From: an uncultured Sphingomonas sp.
Lineage (GTDB): Bacteria; Pseudomonadota; Alphaproteobacteria; Sphingomonadales; Sphingomonadaceae
Assembly: GCF_913777625.1 (NCBI RefSeq)
Contig: NZ_CAJYTI010000029.1
Span: 1 to 64,000 of the forward strand
Direction of reading: 5' to 3'
DNA length: 64,000 nt
Shown: positions 16,221-24,571 of the stretch, piece after piece
How positions within the stretch are numbered: position 1 is the stretch's first letter
Layout: the number at the start of each line of letters is the position of its first letter
The notes under the pieces: generated by a model
Seen by the model: only the letters and a program-made list of their open reading frames with translations
Told to the model about the DNA's origin: nothing
The model's database searches: none
Translations under genes and position numbers: made by a program

Positions 16221-18797
16221 GTGACCAGCCCTTCGGACCCGATGCTGGCGGCGCTGGCGACTGCGCGGGACTGGGCGGATACCCCGCTGGGCGGGCCGGA
16301 CGCATGGCCCCAGCGGCTGCGCCTCGCCGCCGCGCTGTTGCTGCCGCCCGGAACCCCGGTGGCGATCTTCTGGGGCGAAAGCGCGATCGCGATCTACAAC
16401 CCGGCCTATGCCGAGGTGCTCGGCGATCGCCATCCGGCGGCGCTCGGCGCACCGGGGGCCATGCACGGGGCCGACTGGTGGGCGGATCTGGGGCCGCTGA
16501 TCCACGGCGTCCGCACCACCGGCGAGACCTTCGCGGCCGAGGACCGTCCTTTCCGGATCGATCGGCGCGGCTTTCGCGAGACGGTGCATGTCGACATTTC
16601 CTGCTCGCCGGTGCGCCAACCCGACGGCAGCATTGCCGGTGTTCTCTGCATTCTTGCCGAGACCACCGAGCGGGTGAAGGCAGAGCAGCGGCTGCGCGAG
16701 AGCGAAGCCGCGCTGCGGGCGAGCGAGGCGCTGGCCCGCGAGCAGACCCACGAACTGGCGGTGATGTACGACAACTCGCCGGTCGGTCTGGCGGTGCTCG
16801 ACGTCGATCTTCGCTATATCCGGATCAACCGCCAGCTCGCGGAGTGGAACGGCCTGCCGGTCGAGGCCCATATCGGCCGCCATGTCAGCGAGATCGTGCC
16901 CGACCTCACCGAGCAGGTCATGGCCGCGCTACGCAAGGTGCTGGCAGGGGAGCCGCTGCTCGGCATCGAGATTACCGGCCCCACCCGGGGGCGGCCGGAC
17001 GGCCTGTCGACCTGGCGACAGAACTGGGTGCCCGTCTATGACGAGAACGGCATCGTCCATCAGATCGCGATTTCGTGCGAGGACGTGAGCGAGGAGCGCA
17101 GCGCCCAGCGCGCGCTGGAGACGCTCAACCGCGTCGGCGCGGCGCTGTCGGCCGAGCATGATCTCGAACGGCTGGTGCAGATGCTCACCGATGCCGGCGT
17201 CGCGCTTACCGGCGCGAGCATCGGCGCCTTCTTCCACAATGTGATGGACGAGACCGGCGAGCGGCTGCATCTGTTCACCCTTTCCGGCGATGCCCGGGCG
17301 CGGTTCGAAGCACTTGGCCGGCCGCGCGCGACCGGTGTGCTGGGGCCGATCTTCCGCAACCAGGTCATCCGCTCGAACGACATCACCAAGGATCCGCGCT
17401 ACGGCCACAATGCGCCGCATGCCGGCATGCCGCGCGGGCATCCGCCGCTCGCCAGCTATCTGGGCGTGCCGGTGGCGTCGCGCGACGGGCTGGTGCTGGG
17501 CTCGCTGCTGTTCGGCCATCCCGAACCCGGCCGGTTCACCGCCCGGCACGAGGAACTGGCGCGCAGCCTCGCCGCCCAGGCCGCGGTGGCGATCGACAAT
17601 GCCCGGCTGCTCGCCGACGTGCGCGCCGCCAACGAATCGCTGGAACGCCGCGTCGAGGAGCGCACCGCGGCGCTGCGCGAGACCGAGGCGGCACTGCGCC
17701 AGAGCCAGAAGATGGAGGCGATGGGCCAGCTGACCGGCGGCGTGGCGCACGACTTCAACAACCTGCTCACCCCGATCATCGGCAGCCTCGACCTGATCCT
17801 GCGCAAGCGCGGCGACGATCCGATGTTGCACCGGCTGCTCGACGGCGCTTTGCGCTCAGCCGAGCGGGCGAGCACGCTGGTCCAGCGGCTGCTCGCCTTT
17901 GCCCGGCGCCAGCCGCTCCAGCCCGCGCCGGTGGACATGGCGGCGCTGGTCGATGGCATGGTGCCGCTGCTGGCCAGCACGCTCGGCCCCAAGATCGCGC
18001 TCTCGGTTTCCAGGCCCGAGGCGCTGCCGCCCGCCCATGCCGATGCCAACCAGCTGGAAATGGCGCTGCTCAACCTCGCGGTGAACGCGCGCGACGCCAT
18101 GCCGGAGGGCGGCGCGCTGGAGGTCCGGCTGGGCCTAGGCAGTGCGAGCGAGGCGCCACAGCCGCTCGCCGAGGGCAGCTATGTCCGGCTGGAGGTATGC
18201 GACACCGGGTTCGGCATGGACGAAGCGACGCTGGCGCGGGCGATCGAGCCGTTCTTCTCGACCAAGGGCGTGGGCCGCGGCACCGGCCTCGGCCTGTCGA
18301 TGGTGCACGGGCTCGCCAGCCAGCTGGGCGGCACGCTGGGGCTGGACAGTCGCCCGGGCGAGGGCACGATTGTCGAGCTGTGGCTGCCGGTCAGCGGCGA
18401 TGCGGTTCGGGTCGCCGAGGCGCTGCCCCGCCACGAGCCGCACGACGGCGCCGGCATGGTGCTGCTGGTCGACGACGAGGAGATCGTGCGCGGCACGGCG
18501 GCGGAGATGCTGCGCGCGCTCGGCTATCAGGTGCAGTTGGCGGACTCGGCCGAGGCGGCGCTGCGCCTGCTCGATGGCGGGCTGGTGCCCGACCTGCTGC
18601 TCACCGACCATCTGATGCCGGGCATGACGGGTACCGAACTCGCCCGCGCGGTGCGAACGCGGCTGGGCGACGTGCCGACACTGATCGTCTCCGGCTATGC
18701 CGATGTCGAGGGGCTCGGGCGCGACCATGCGCATTTGCCCAAGCCCTTCCGCCAGGCAGATCTCGCCCGCGCGCTCAGCTTGCTCGGGGTACGCTGA
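16221..18797 (+). CDS. PAS-PAS-GAF hybrid histidine kinase
   Basis: An 858-residue cytoplasmic hybrid kinase (GTG start) with no membrane helix. Order: PAS (about 30-155), second PAS (about 175-290), GAF (about 300-460, motif YLGVPVASRDGLVLG), short coiled coil, dimerisation domain with His in VAHDFNNLL, HATPase (NLAVNARDAM, GRGTGLGLSMVHG) and a C-terminal receiver with Asp in LLLTDHLMPGM. Neither PAS domain carries the LOV Cys motif. It lies 20 bases after the LOV kinase gene, so both are probably co-transcribed and may act together. Its ligand is unknown. Confidence 0.88.
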   Translation: MTSPSDPMLAALATARDWADTPLGGPDAWPQRLRLAAALLLPPGTPVAIFWGESAIAIYNPAYAEVLGDRHPAALGAPGAMHGADWWADLGPLIHGVRTTGETFAAEDRPFRIDRRGFRETVHVDISCSPVRQPDGSIAGVLCILAETTERVKAEQRLRESEAALRASEALAREQTHELAVMYDNSPVGLAVLDVDLRYIRINRQLAEWNGLPVEAHIGRHVSEIVPDLTEQVMAALRKVLAGEPLLGIEITGPTRGRPDGLSTWRQNWVPVYDENGIVHQIAISCEDVSEERSAQRALETLNRVGAALSAEHDLERLVQMLTDAGVALTGASIGAFFHNVMDETGERLHLFTLSGDARARFEALGRPRATGVLGPIFRNQVIRSNDITKDPRYGHNAPHAGMPRGHPPLASYLGVPVASRDGLVLGSLLFGHPEPGRFTARHEELARSLAAQAAVAIDNARLLADVRAANESLERRVEERTAALRETEAALRQSQKMEAMGQLTGGVAHDFNNLLTPIIGSLDLILRKRGDDPMLHRLLDGALRSAERASTLVQRLLAFARRQPLQPAPVDMAALVDGMVPLLASTLGPKIALSVSRPEALPPAHADANQLEMALLNLAVNARDAMPEGGALEVRLGLGSASEAPQPLAEGSYVRLEVCDTGFGMDEATLARAIEPFFSTKGVGRGTGLGLSMVHGLASQLGGTLGLDSRPGEGTIVELWLPVSGDAVRVAEALPRHEPHDGAGMVLLVDDEEIVRGTAAEMLRALGYQVQLADSAEAALRLLDGGLVPDLLLTDHLMPGMTGTELARAVRTRLGDVPTLIVSGYADVEGLGRDHAHLPKPFRQADLARALSLLGVR

Positions 18798-18798
18798 G

Positions 18799-19806
18799 CT
18801 ACCGCTCCAGGATCCGGCGGTAGAGTGCGATATAGGCATCGGCCATCGCCTCTACCGAGAAGCGCCCCTGCACCGCGCGGCGGCAGGCGGCGCGGTCGAG
18901 CGTCGCGGCACGCGCGACGGCATAGATCGCCTCTTCGGCCGAGCGGACGAGAATGCCGGTTTCGCCGTCGTCGATCAGCTCGGGCATCGATCCGCGGCGC
19001 ACCGCGATGACCGGCGTGCCGCACGCCATCGCCTCGATCACCGACAGGCCGAACGGCTCGTCGAAGTTGATCAGGTGGAGCAGCGCGCGGGCTTGGCCGA
19101 GCGCGCGGATGCGGTCCTCGCCGCCCACGGGCCCGTGATAGACGATGCGGTCGCTCAGATGCGGCTGCACCTCCCGCTCGAAATAGCCCTGGTCCTGAAC
19201 GATGCCGTAGAGGTTGAGCCGGCGGCCGGTCGCCTTGGCGACGGCGATGGCTTCGGCCGCACCCTTGTCGGGGTGCATGCGGCCGAAGAACAGCAGGTCG
19301 TCGCTGCCTTTGGCGTCGAAGGCGAAATCGTCGAGCGGGATGCCGTGGTGGATGGTCGCGGCATAGCGGAGCGCCGGGTGCCGATCGGCATCCGAGATCG
19401 CGACATAGTGCACGCGGTCCTCGAACGGCTTGTACATCGGCAGGATGCGCTCGGAGGAGAAGCCGTGGATCGTCGTCACCATCGGCGTGTCGATCAACGG
19501 GGCATAGGCGTGCGCGGGAAAATCGGCTTGGTTGTGGATCAGGTCGAACTCGGACGCGCGGGCGAAGAGATGCGACTGGTGGGCGTATTCCCACACCTTC
19601 GCGTCGATCGCCGGATCCTCTTCATAGCCGCGCGGCACCACGCCGGCGAGGCGGGCGGTGGTAACCGAATCCTGCGTGGCGAACAGGGTGACGTCGACGC
19701 CCTTGGCGACCAGCGCCTCGGTGAGCAGGCTCGTCACCAGCTCCCACGGGCCGTAATGCCGCGGCGGCGTGCGCCAGGCAATCGGCGCGAGCATGGCGAT
19801 CTTCAT
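18799..19806 (-). CDS. Family 4 glycosyltransferase
   Basis: A 335-residue GT-B fold enzyme. The N-terminal half has the acceptor-side motif RTPPRHYGPWE. The C-terminal half holds the donor-binding EX7E motif EPFGLSVIEAMACGTPVIA, typical of GT4 retaining transferases. Substrates cannot be read from sequence. Its neighbours on the same strand are a GH13 alpha-glucosidase-like enzyme and a GH130 phosphorylase-like enzyme, which suggests a small glucoside or mannoside metabolism cluster. Confidence 0.85.
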   Translation of the reverse strand: MKIAMLAPIAWRTPPRHYGPWELVTSLLTEALVAKGVDVTLFATQDSVTTARLAGVVPRGYEEDPAIDAKVWEYAHQSHLFARASEFDLIHNQADFPAHAYAPLIDTPMVTTIHGFSSERILPMYKPFEDRVHYVAISDADRHPALRYAATIHHGIPLDDFAFDAKGSDDLLFFGRMHPDKGAAEAIAVAKATGRRLNLYGIVQDQGYFEREVQPHLSDRIVYHGPVGGEDRIRALGQARALLHLINFDEPFGLSVIEAMACGTPVIAVRRGSMPELIDDGETGILVRSAEEAIYAVARAATLDRAACRRAVQGRFSVEAMADAYIALYRRILER

Positions 19807-19837
19807 GCGGTGGTCCCGCTTGTGGGTAATGCGTCAC

Positions 19838-19919
19838 CGTGCCCCTGCGAACGCAGGGGCCCAGGGTAGGAGAGCGAATCGTGCGTGGCACTGGGCCCCT
19901 GCTTCCGCAGGGGCACGGG
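19838..19919. repeat. REP-like intergenic palindromic element, copy 1
   Basis: Two hairpins, each built from GCCCCTGC/GCAGGGGC arms, in opposite orientation around a spacer containing GGTAGGAGAGCGA. A near-identical copy lies at 21622-21702, on the other side of the GH13 gene. Confidence 0.75.
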
Positions 19920-19927
19920 TGGATTGA

Positions 19928-21604
19928 TCATGCGAAGATAACGCCTTGGTTCGGTGCGAGGAGGACGTCCCCGCCCACATGCTGCGCGTCATCCCCGCGA
20001 AGGCGGGGATCCATTGGTGGGAACGCTTCGGCGCCATCCCCGGCCGCACTGGCAAATGGATCCCCGCCTTCGCGGGGATGACGGATTGCGGGTGTGGCGA
20101 TCGCCGCCGCAAGAGAACGCGCCCACTCGGGAAGCGCCAGCGTCTGCGGCGCATCGGACAGGTTGAGCGCCACCAGCACGCGATCCCCGCCGTGCCGGCG
20201 TTCGTACGCCAGCACCGCGCCGGCGCTCGACACCGCGTGCCAGCTCCCCACCGACAGCGCCGGACGCGCCCGCCGCAGCTGGAGCAGCGCGCGGGTAAAG
20301 GCCAGCATCGAGCGCGGTTCGTCGCGCTGCGCCATCACGTTGCGCTCCGCCCAGTCGGGATTGAGCGGCAGCCAGGGTTCGACCGTGCTGAACCCGGCAT
20401 GGGCGCTGGCATCCCACGGCATCGGCGTCCGCACTTCATCGCGGTTGAACGCGGTGTCGGGCTCGCGCAGCGCCTGCGGGTCCTGCACCCGGTCGGGCGG
20501 GATCGGCACGTTGGGCATGCCCAGCTCGTCGCCCTGGTACAGCGTCGGCGTGCCGCGCAGCGTGAGCAGCAGCATCATCGCGACCGCCGCCTGCGACGGC
20601 CCCACCCGCGAGGCGACGCGCGGCTTGTCATGGTTGCCCAGCACCCAGTTGGGCCAGCCATCGGCGGGCAGCGCGCCTTCATAGTCGGCGATCAGCTGCG
20701 CCAGCGCCGGGGCCTCCCATTTCGCGTCGAGCAGATGGAAGTTGAAGGGCAGGTGCACCCCGTTCCCGCGCTCGCCATAATAGGCGACGAGGCGCGGGAT
20801 CGGCAGGTAGATCTCGCCGATCAGCACGCGCTCGGGATAGGCATCCGCCACGTCGCGCATCGCCGCGATGATCTCCATCATCTCGGGCTGGTCGGCGGAA
20901 TAAGCGGGGAGGAGCCGTTCGATGTCCTGCATCCCCGCGCGCCAGGCCGGATTGGCGGGATTGTCGGGAAAGTCCGGGTGCTTGATCGCCAGCCACAGCA
21001 CGTCGATCCGGAACCCGTCGACGCCGCGCTCGAACCAGAAGCGCATCGCCTCCAGCATCGCGGCGCGCAGCGCCGGGTTGCGCCAGTTGAGTTCGGGCTG
21101 CTCCTTGAGGAACTGGTGGAGGTAATATTGGCCGGTCGCTTCGTCCCACTCCCAGGCGCTGCCGCCGAAATAGCTCTGCCAGTTGTTGGGCGGCCCGCCG
21201 TCGGGCGCGGCGTCGCGCCAGATATACCAGTCGCGCTTGGGGCTGGTCCGCGAGGCGCGGCTTTCGAGGAACCAGGGATGTTCGCTGGAGCTGTGGTTGG
21301 GCACGAAGTCGAGCAGCAGCTTGAGGCCGCGGGCGTGCGCGGCGTCGCGTAAGCGATCGAAATCTGCGAGCGTGCCGAAGCGTGGATCGATCCCGCAATA
21401 ATCCGCCACGTCATAACCGAAATCGGCCATCGGCGAGGGGAAGATCGGGGAGAGCCACACCGCGTCGACGCCGAGATCGACCAGATAGTCGAGCCGCGCG
21501 GTGACGCCTGCCAGGTCGCCGATGCCGTCGCCGTCCGAGTCGTTGAACGAGCGCGGATAGACCTGGTAGATCACGCCGGTCTGCCACCAGAGTGGTTCGG
21601 TCAT
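19928..21604 (-). CDS. GH13 alpha-glucosidase/oligo-glucosidase
   Basis: A 558-residue enzyme starting at ATG 21604 (AGGAAA upstream). It has the N-terminal GH13 motif VYPRSFNDSDGDGIGDLAG, catalytic nucleophile Asp in GFRIDVLW, acid/base Glu in LIGEIYLP and transition-state Asp in LGNHDKPR. The C-terminal beta domain is interrupted by an in-frame palindromic repeat (19988-20082), translated as a run with RHPREGGDP and DPRLRGDD. The native end resumes at about HVGGDVLLAPNQG. It is predicted to hydrolyse alpha-1,4 or 1,6 glucosidic bonds of short oligosaccharides. No signal peptide is seen. Confidence 0.9.
   Translation of the reverse strand: MTEPLWWQTGVIYQVYPRSFNDSDGDGIGDLAGVTARLDYLVDLGVDAVWLSPIFPSPMADFGYDVADYCGIDPRFGTLADFDRLRDAAHARGLKLLLDFVPNHSSSEHPWFLESRASRTSPKRDWYIWRDAAPDGGPPNNWQSYFGGSAWEWDEATGQYYLHQFLKEQPELNWRNPALRAAMLEAMRFWFERGVDGFRIDVLWLAIKHPDFPDNPANPAWRAGMQDIERLLPAYSADQPEMMEIIAAMRDVADAYPERVLIGEIYLPIPRLVAYYGERGNGVHLPFNFHLLDAKWEAPALAQLIADYEGALPADGWPNWVLGNHDKPRVASRVGPSQAAVAMMLLLTLRGTPTLYQGDELGMPNVPIPPDRVQDPQALREPDTAFNRDEVRTPMPWDASAHAGFSTVEPWLPLNPDWAERNVMAQRDEPRSMLAFTRALLQLRRARPALSVGSWHAVSSAGAVLAYERRHGGDRVLVALNLSDAPQTLALPEWARSLAAAIATPAIRHPREGGDPFASAAGDGAEAFPPMDPRLRGDDAQHVGGDVLLAPNQGVIFA
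19988..20082. repeat. REP-like palindromic element inside the GH13 coding region
   Basis: Inverted arms GTCATCCCCGCGAAGGCGGG (from 19988) and its complement (ending 20082) bracket about 41 bases. This is the widespread proteobacterial repeat usually found between genes. Here it lies in the last 50 codons of the glucosidase gene and keeps the frame open. Confidence 0.85.
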
Positions 21605-21621
21605 TCGGTTTTTCCTGTAGC

Positions 21622-21702
21622 TCGTGCCCCTGCGAAAGCAGGGGCCCAGGGTAGGAGAGCGAGTCGATTGTGGCCCTGGGCCCCTGCTTTCGCAGGGGCA
21701 CA
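21622..21702. repeat. REP-like intergenic palindromic element, copy 2
   Basis: Same structure and nearly the same sequence as 19838-19919, including the central GGTAGGAGAGCGA. It lies between the GH13 gene and the GH130 gene. Confidence 0.75.
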
Positions 21703-21719
21703 GTTGGGCGCAGGGAGGC

Positions 21720-22835
21720 TCACCGGAACCGCGCCTTCGGGATATGCGTGATCCGGCAGGCCAGATCCGCCTCGCCGCTCGCCACGATATAGTGCTCGCC
21801 GGCATCGACCAGCCCGGTGGTGAACACCACGGGCGTCGGCAGATAGAGCTGGTGCGCGATGTCCGCGGTCAGCGCCGGGTTGGCTTCCAGCAGCGGCACC
21901 GTGTCTTCCTGCCGCAGGATCACGCTGGGATCCTCGCGGTCGAGCAGCGCCCAGAAGCTGCGATAGATGCCCACCGCGTCGCGCTTCTCCACGCCGTGGT
22001 AGATCAGCAGCCAGCCCGCATCGGTCAGCACCGGCTGGCTGCCGCCGCCGATCCGCTGGTTCGAGGTCGAGCCCTTGCGCGCCCGGAGGCCCGGCTGGTC
22101 GAGCGGCTTCCAGTGCAGCCCGTCGGGCGAACGGGCGAGGTTGATCGAGGGGCCGCCCAGCCAGGGCGAGTCGTCCGGATAGGCGAAATAGACCTCGCCC
22201 AGCGGCCGGGTGAGTGCATGGAAGAACCCGCCGATCCGCCCCTCGAACAGGATCATGTCCTTGTTCTGGTGATCGAGCACCACCCCGAGCAGCGCCCAGT
22301 CGAGGCCGTCGGTCGAGCGATACATGGCGGTGCAGTGCCGCTCGGCGGAAACGCCGCAGACGGTCATCCAGTACGTGCCGTCGATCACCGTGATGCGTGC
22401 ATCCTCGACACCGTAATCGAGATAGCTCGCCGAGGGTGCGATCGCCTTCTCATAATGCACCGCCACCACCGTGCGGGCATCGGCATCCAGCTCCACCGGC
22501 AGCAGCCAGGACAGCGAGGTGAGCCCGAGCAGCCGGGGATTGCGGTCCTTGAGCGCGAACTGGCGCGGATCGGCCATGTCGAGCCCGGCGACCGGATGGC
22601 GATCGAGGACATAGCCCGAGGGCGTCCAGCGAATCGCCCGCGCATGGCCATCCACCACCGGATCGCGCAGCGCTTCCGCCACGCGCACCATCAGCAGCAG
22701 ATTGCCGTTCGCTAGCCGCGCGAAGCCGGGGTTGAAGGCGCCGAGGACATAGGTCGGCTCGTCCACGCCCGCCCGCAGCGGCGAGCGGGTGAGGTCGACA
22801 TCGTCGGGCCGGAAGATCAGGTAATCGTCGCTCAA
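21720..22835 (-). CDS. GH130-family glycoside phosphorylase/hydrolase
   Basis: A 371-residue five-bladed beta-propeller enzyme of the GH130 type. Features are FNPGFARLANGNLLLMVRV near the N-terminus, DYGVEDARIT, the repeated propeller strands and EGRIGGFFHALTRP with STSNQRIGGGSQP later. GH130 enzymes phosphorolyse or hydrolyse beta-mannosides. The start is TTG at 22835; no in-frame ATG fits. It lies upstream of the GH13 and GT4 genes on the same strand, though a repeat element separates it from them. Confidence 0.82.
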   Translation of the reverse strand: MSDDYLIFRPDDVDLTRSPLRAGVDEPTYVLGAFNPGFARLANGNLLLMVRVAEALRDPVVDGHARAIRWTPSGYVLDRHPVAGLDMADPRQFALKDRNPRLLGLTSLSWLLPVELDADARTVVAVHYEKAIAPSASYLDYGVEDARITVIDGTYWMTVCGVSAERHCTAMYRSTDGLDWALLGVVLDHQNKDMILFEGRIGGFFHALTRPLGEVYFAYPDDSPWLGGPSINLARSPDGLHWKPLDQPGLRARKGSTSNQRIGGGSQPVLTDAGWLLIYHGVEKRDAVGIYRSFWALLDREDPSVILRQEDTVPLLEANPALTADIAHQLYLPTPVVFTTGLVDAGEHYIVASGEADLACRITHIPKARFR

Positions 22836-22872
22836 GCGCTTGCCCCCATGGGTATCACGCCCAGCAACGGAG

Positions 22873-23181
22873 TCAGGCCCCCGGGGTTCCGGCTGCGCTT
22901 TCGGCTTCCTGGGCCTGGCGATGGTGCCGGATCACCTCGTCGATGATGAAGCGCAGGAACTTCTCGGAAAATTCGGGGTCGAGATCGGCATCCTGTGCCA
23001 GCGCGCGCAGCCGGGCGATCTGCGCCTCCTCGCGGCCGGGATCGGCGGGCGGCAGCCCGGCCTCGGCCTTGTAGCGCCCCACCGCCTGGGTCACCTTGAA
23101 CCGCTCGGCGAGCATGAAGACGAGCGCCGCATCGATATTGTCGATGCTCTGGCGAAAGCGGGTCAGCGTCGCGTCGGTCAT
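22873..23181 (-). CDS. Chorismate mutase (AroQ type)
   Basis: A 102-residue all-helical protein matching the AroQ chorismate mutase fold. The first helix has RFRQSIDNIDAALVFMLAERF, followed by VGRYKAEAGLPPADPGRE (conserved Arg and Lys) and a final helix FLRFIIDEVIRHHR. It converts chorismate to prephenate for phenylalanine and tyrosine synthesis. It has no fused dehydratase or dehydrogenase. The gene is divergent from the prenyl synthase gene. Confidence 0.88.
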   Translation of the reverse strand: MTDATLTRFRQSIDNIDAALVFMLAERFKVTQAVGRYKAEAGLPPADPGREEAQIARLRALAQDADLDPEFSEKFLRFIIDEVIRHHRQAQEAESAAGTPGA

Positions 23182-23262
23182 GGAAATCTCTTTTGCCGCT
23201 GCGGCACGGCCATGCAAGCGCCTCTTGCCTTTGCAATGCACAAAGGCCAGAGGCACCTGCAT

Positions 23263-24276
23263 ATGAGCGCTACCGTCCACCGCCTGGGGTCGCGAACCCA
23301 GCCCTCGCTCGATCCGATCATGGCGCTGGTCGCCCAGGACATGAACCTGGTGAACGCGGTGATCCTCGATCGCATGCAGTCGGAAATCCCGTTGATTCCG
23401 GAGCTTGCCGGCCATCTGATCGCCGGCGGCGGCAAGCGGATGCGGCCGATGCTCACGCTCGCGAGCGCCCGGCTGCTCGGCTATGCCGGCACGCGCCACC
23501 ACAAGCTCGCCGCCGCGGTGGAGTTCATCCACACCGCGACGCTGCTCCATGACGACGTGGTCGACAGCTCGGACCTGCGCCGCGGCCGCCGCACCGCCAA
23601 CATCATCTGGGGCAATCCGGCGAGCGTGCTGGTCGGCGACTTCCTGTTCAGCCGCTCGTTCGAGCTGATGGTCGAGGCCGAGAGCCTGAAGGCGCTGCGC
23701 ATCCTGTCGGGCGCCAGCGCGATCATCGCCGAGGGCGAGGTCAACCAGCTCACCGCGGTGCGCCGGATCGACCTTTCCGAGGATCGCTATCTCGACATCA
23801 TCGGCGCCAAGACCGCCGCGCTGTTCGCCGCCGCCTGCCGCGTGGCGGGCGTGGTGGCCGAGCGTCCCGAGGCCGAAGAGCTCGCGCTCGACGCCTATGG
23901 CCGCAATCTCGGCATCGCCTTCCAGCTGGTCGACGATGCGATCGACTATGTCTCGGACGCGTCGACCATGGGCAAGGATGCCGGCGACGATTTCCGCGAG
24001 GGCAAGATGACCCTGCCGGTGATCCTCGCCTATGCGCGCGGCAACGAGGCGGAACGCGGCTTCTGGAAGGAAGCGATTTCGGGCCGTCGCAATTCGGACG
24101 AGGATTTCGCCGAAGCGATCCGGCTGGTGCAGAGCTGCCGCGCGGTGGACGATACGCTCGCGCGGGCGCGCCACTATGGCCAGCGCGCGATCGATGCGCT
24201 GGGCGGCTTCCGCGCCTGCGAGGCGAAGGACGCGATGGTAGAAGCCGTCGAATTCGCGGTGGCGCGCGCCTACTGA
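23263..24276 (+). CDS. ispB: Polyprenyl (octaprenyl-type) diphosphate synthase
   Basis: A 337-residue trans-prenyltransferase making the ubiquinone side chain. First aspartate-rich motif DDVVD (in LLHDDVVDSSDLRRGR) and second DDAID (in FQLVDDAIDYVSDA) bind Mg-diphosphate; GGGKRMRPML is the early conserved block. Chain length (decaprenyl in many sphingomonads) cannot be read reliably. The start at ATG 23263 gives the usual length; AGAGG lies upstream. Confidence 0.93.
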   Translation: MSATVHRLGSRTQPSLDPIMALVAQDMNLVNAVILDRMQSEIPLIPELAGHLIAGGGKRMRPMLTLASARLLGYAGTRHHKLAAAVEFIHTATLLHDDVVDSSDLRRGRRTANIIWGNPASVLVGDFLFSRSFELMVEAESLKALRILSGASAIIAEGEVNQLTAVRRIDLSEDRYLDIIGAKTAALFAAACRVAGVVAERPEAEELALDAYGRNLGIAFQLVDDAIDYVSDASTMGKDAGDDFREGKMTLPVILAYARGNEAERGFWKEAISGRRNSDEDFAEAIRLVQSCRAVDDTLARARHYGQRAIDALGGFRACEAKDAMVEAVEFAVARAY

Positions 24277-24292
24277 CGCGCGCCGACCGGCC

Positions 24293-24511
24293 TCATTCTT
24301 CGGTCGACTTTTCCGTGCCGTCGTCCTCGTCGACTTCGAGCGCGTCTTCCTCGTCCATATCGAGCACCTCCTCGATGCTCTCGACGATCAGGTCGAGCTG
24401 CTCGTAGCTCGCCGTCATCTCGATGGTTTCACCGTCTTCGTCCTCCAGATGGAGGGTGTAATCGCCGTCGCTATCGGGTGTGATGGTGAACTGGGAAAGG
24501 ATTCGTGCCAT
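24293..24511 (-). CDS. Small acidic protein of unknown function
   Basis: A 72-residue protein, very rich in Asp and Glu at its C-terminal half (ESIEEVLDMDEEDALEVDED). The N-terminal half could form a beta sheet (FTITPDSDGDYTLHLEDEDGE). No family is recognised. It converges with the prenyl synthase gene and diverges from hrpB with 60 bases between starts. Codon use is normal for the region, so it is probably real. Confidence 0.7.
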   Translation of the reverse strand: MARILSQFTITPDSDGDYTLHLEDEDGETIEMTASYEQLDLIVESIEEVLDMDEEDALEVDEDDGTEKSTEE

Positions 24512-24571
24512 GTCGCGCTCCTCTGGCGGTGAGTCCGCCTAACCACGCTTGTCCCGAATGGTTGCAGCCGA

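Noticed and set aside
22832..23236. A 134-codon minus-strand frame overlapping chorismate mutase and ending at the GH130 start
   Set aside because: It is out of frame with the clearly recognisable chorismate mutase and has an Arg-rich shadow composition.
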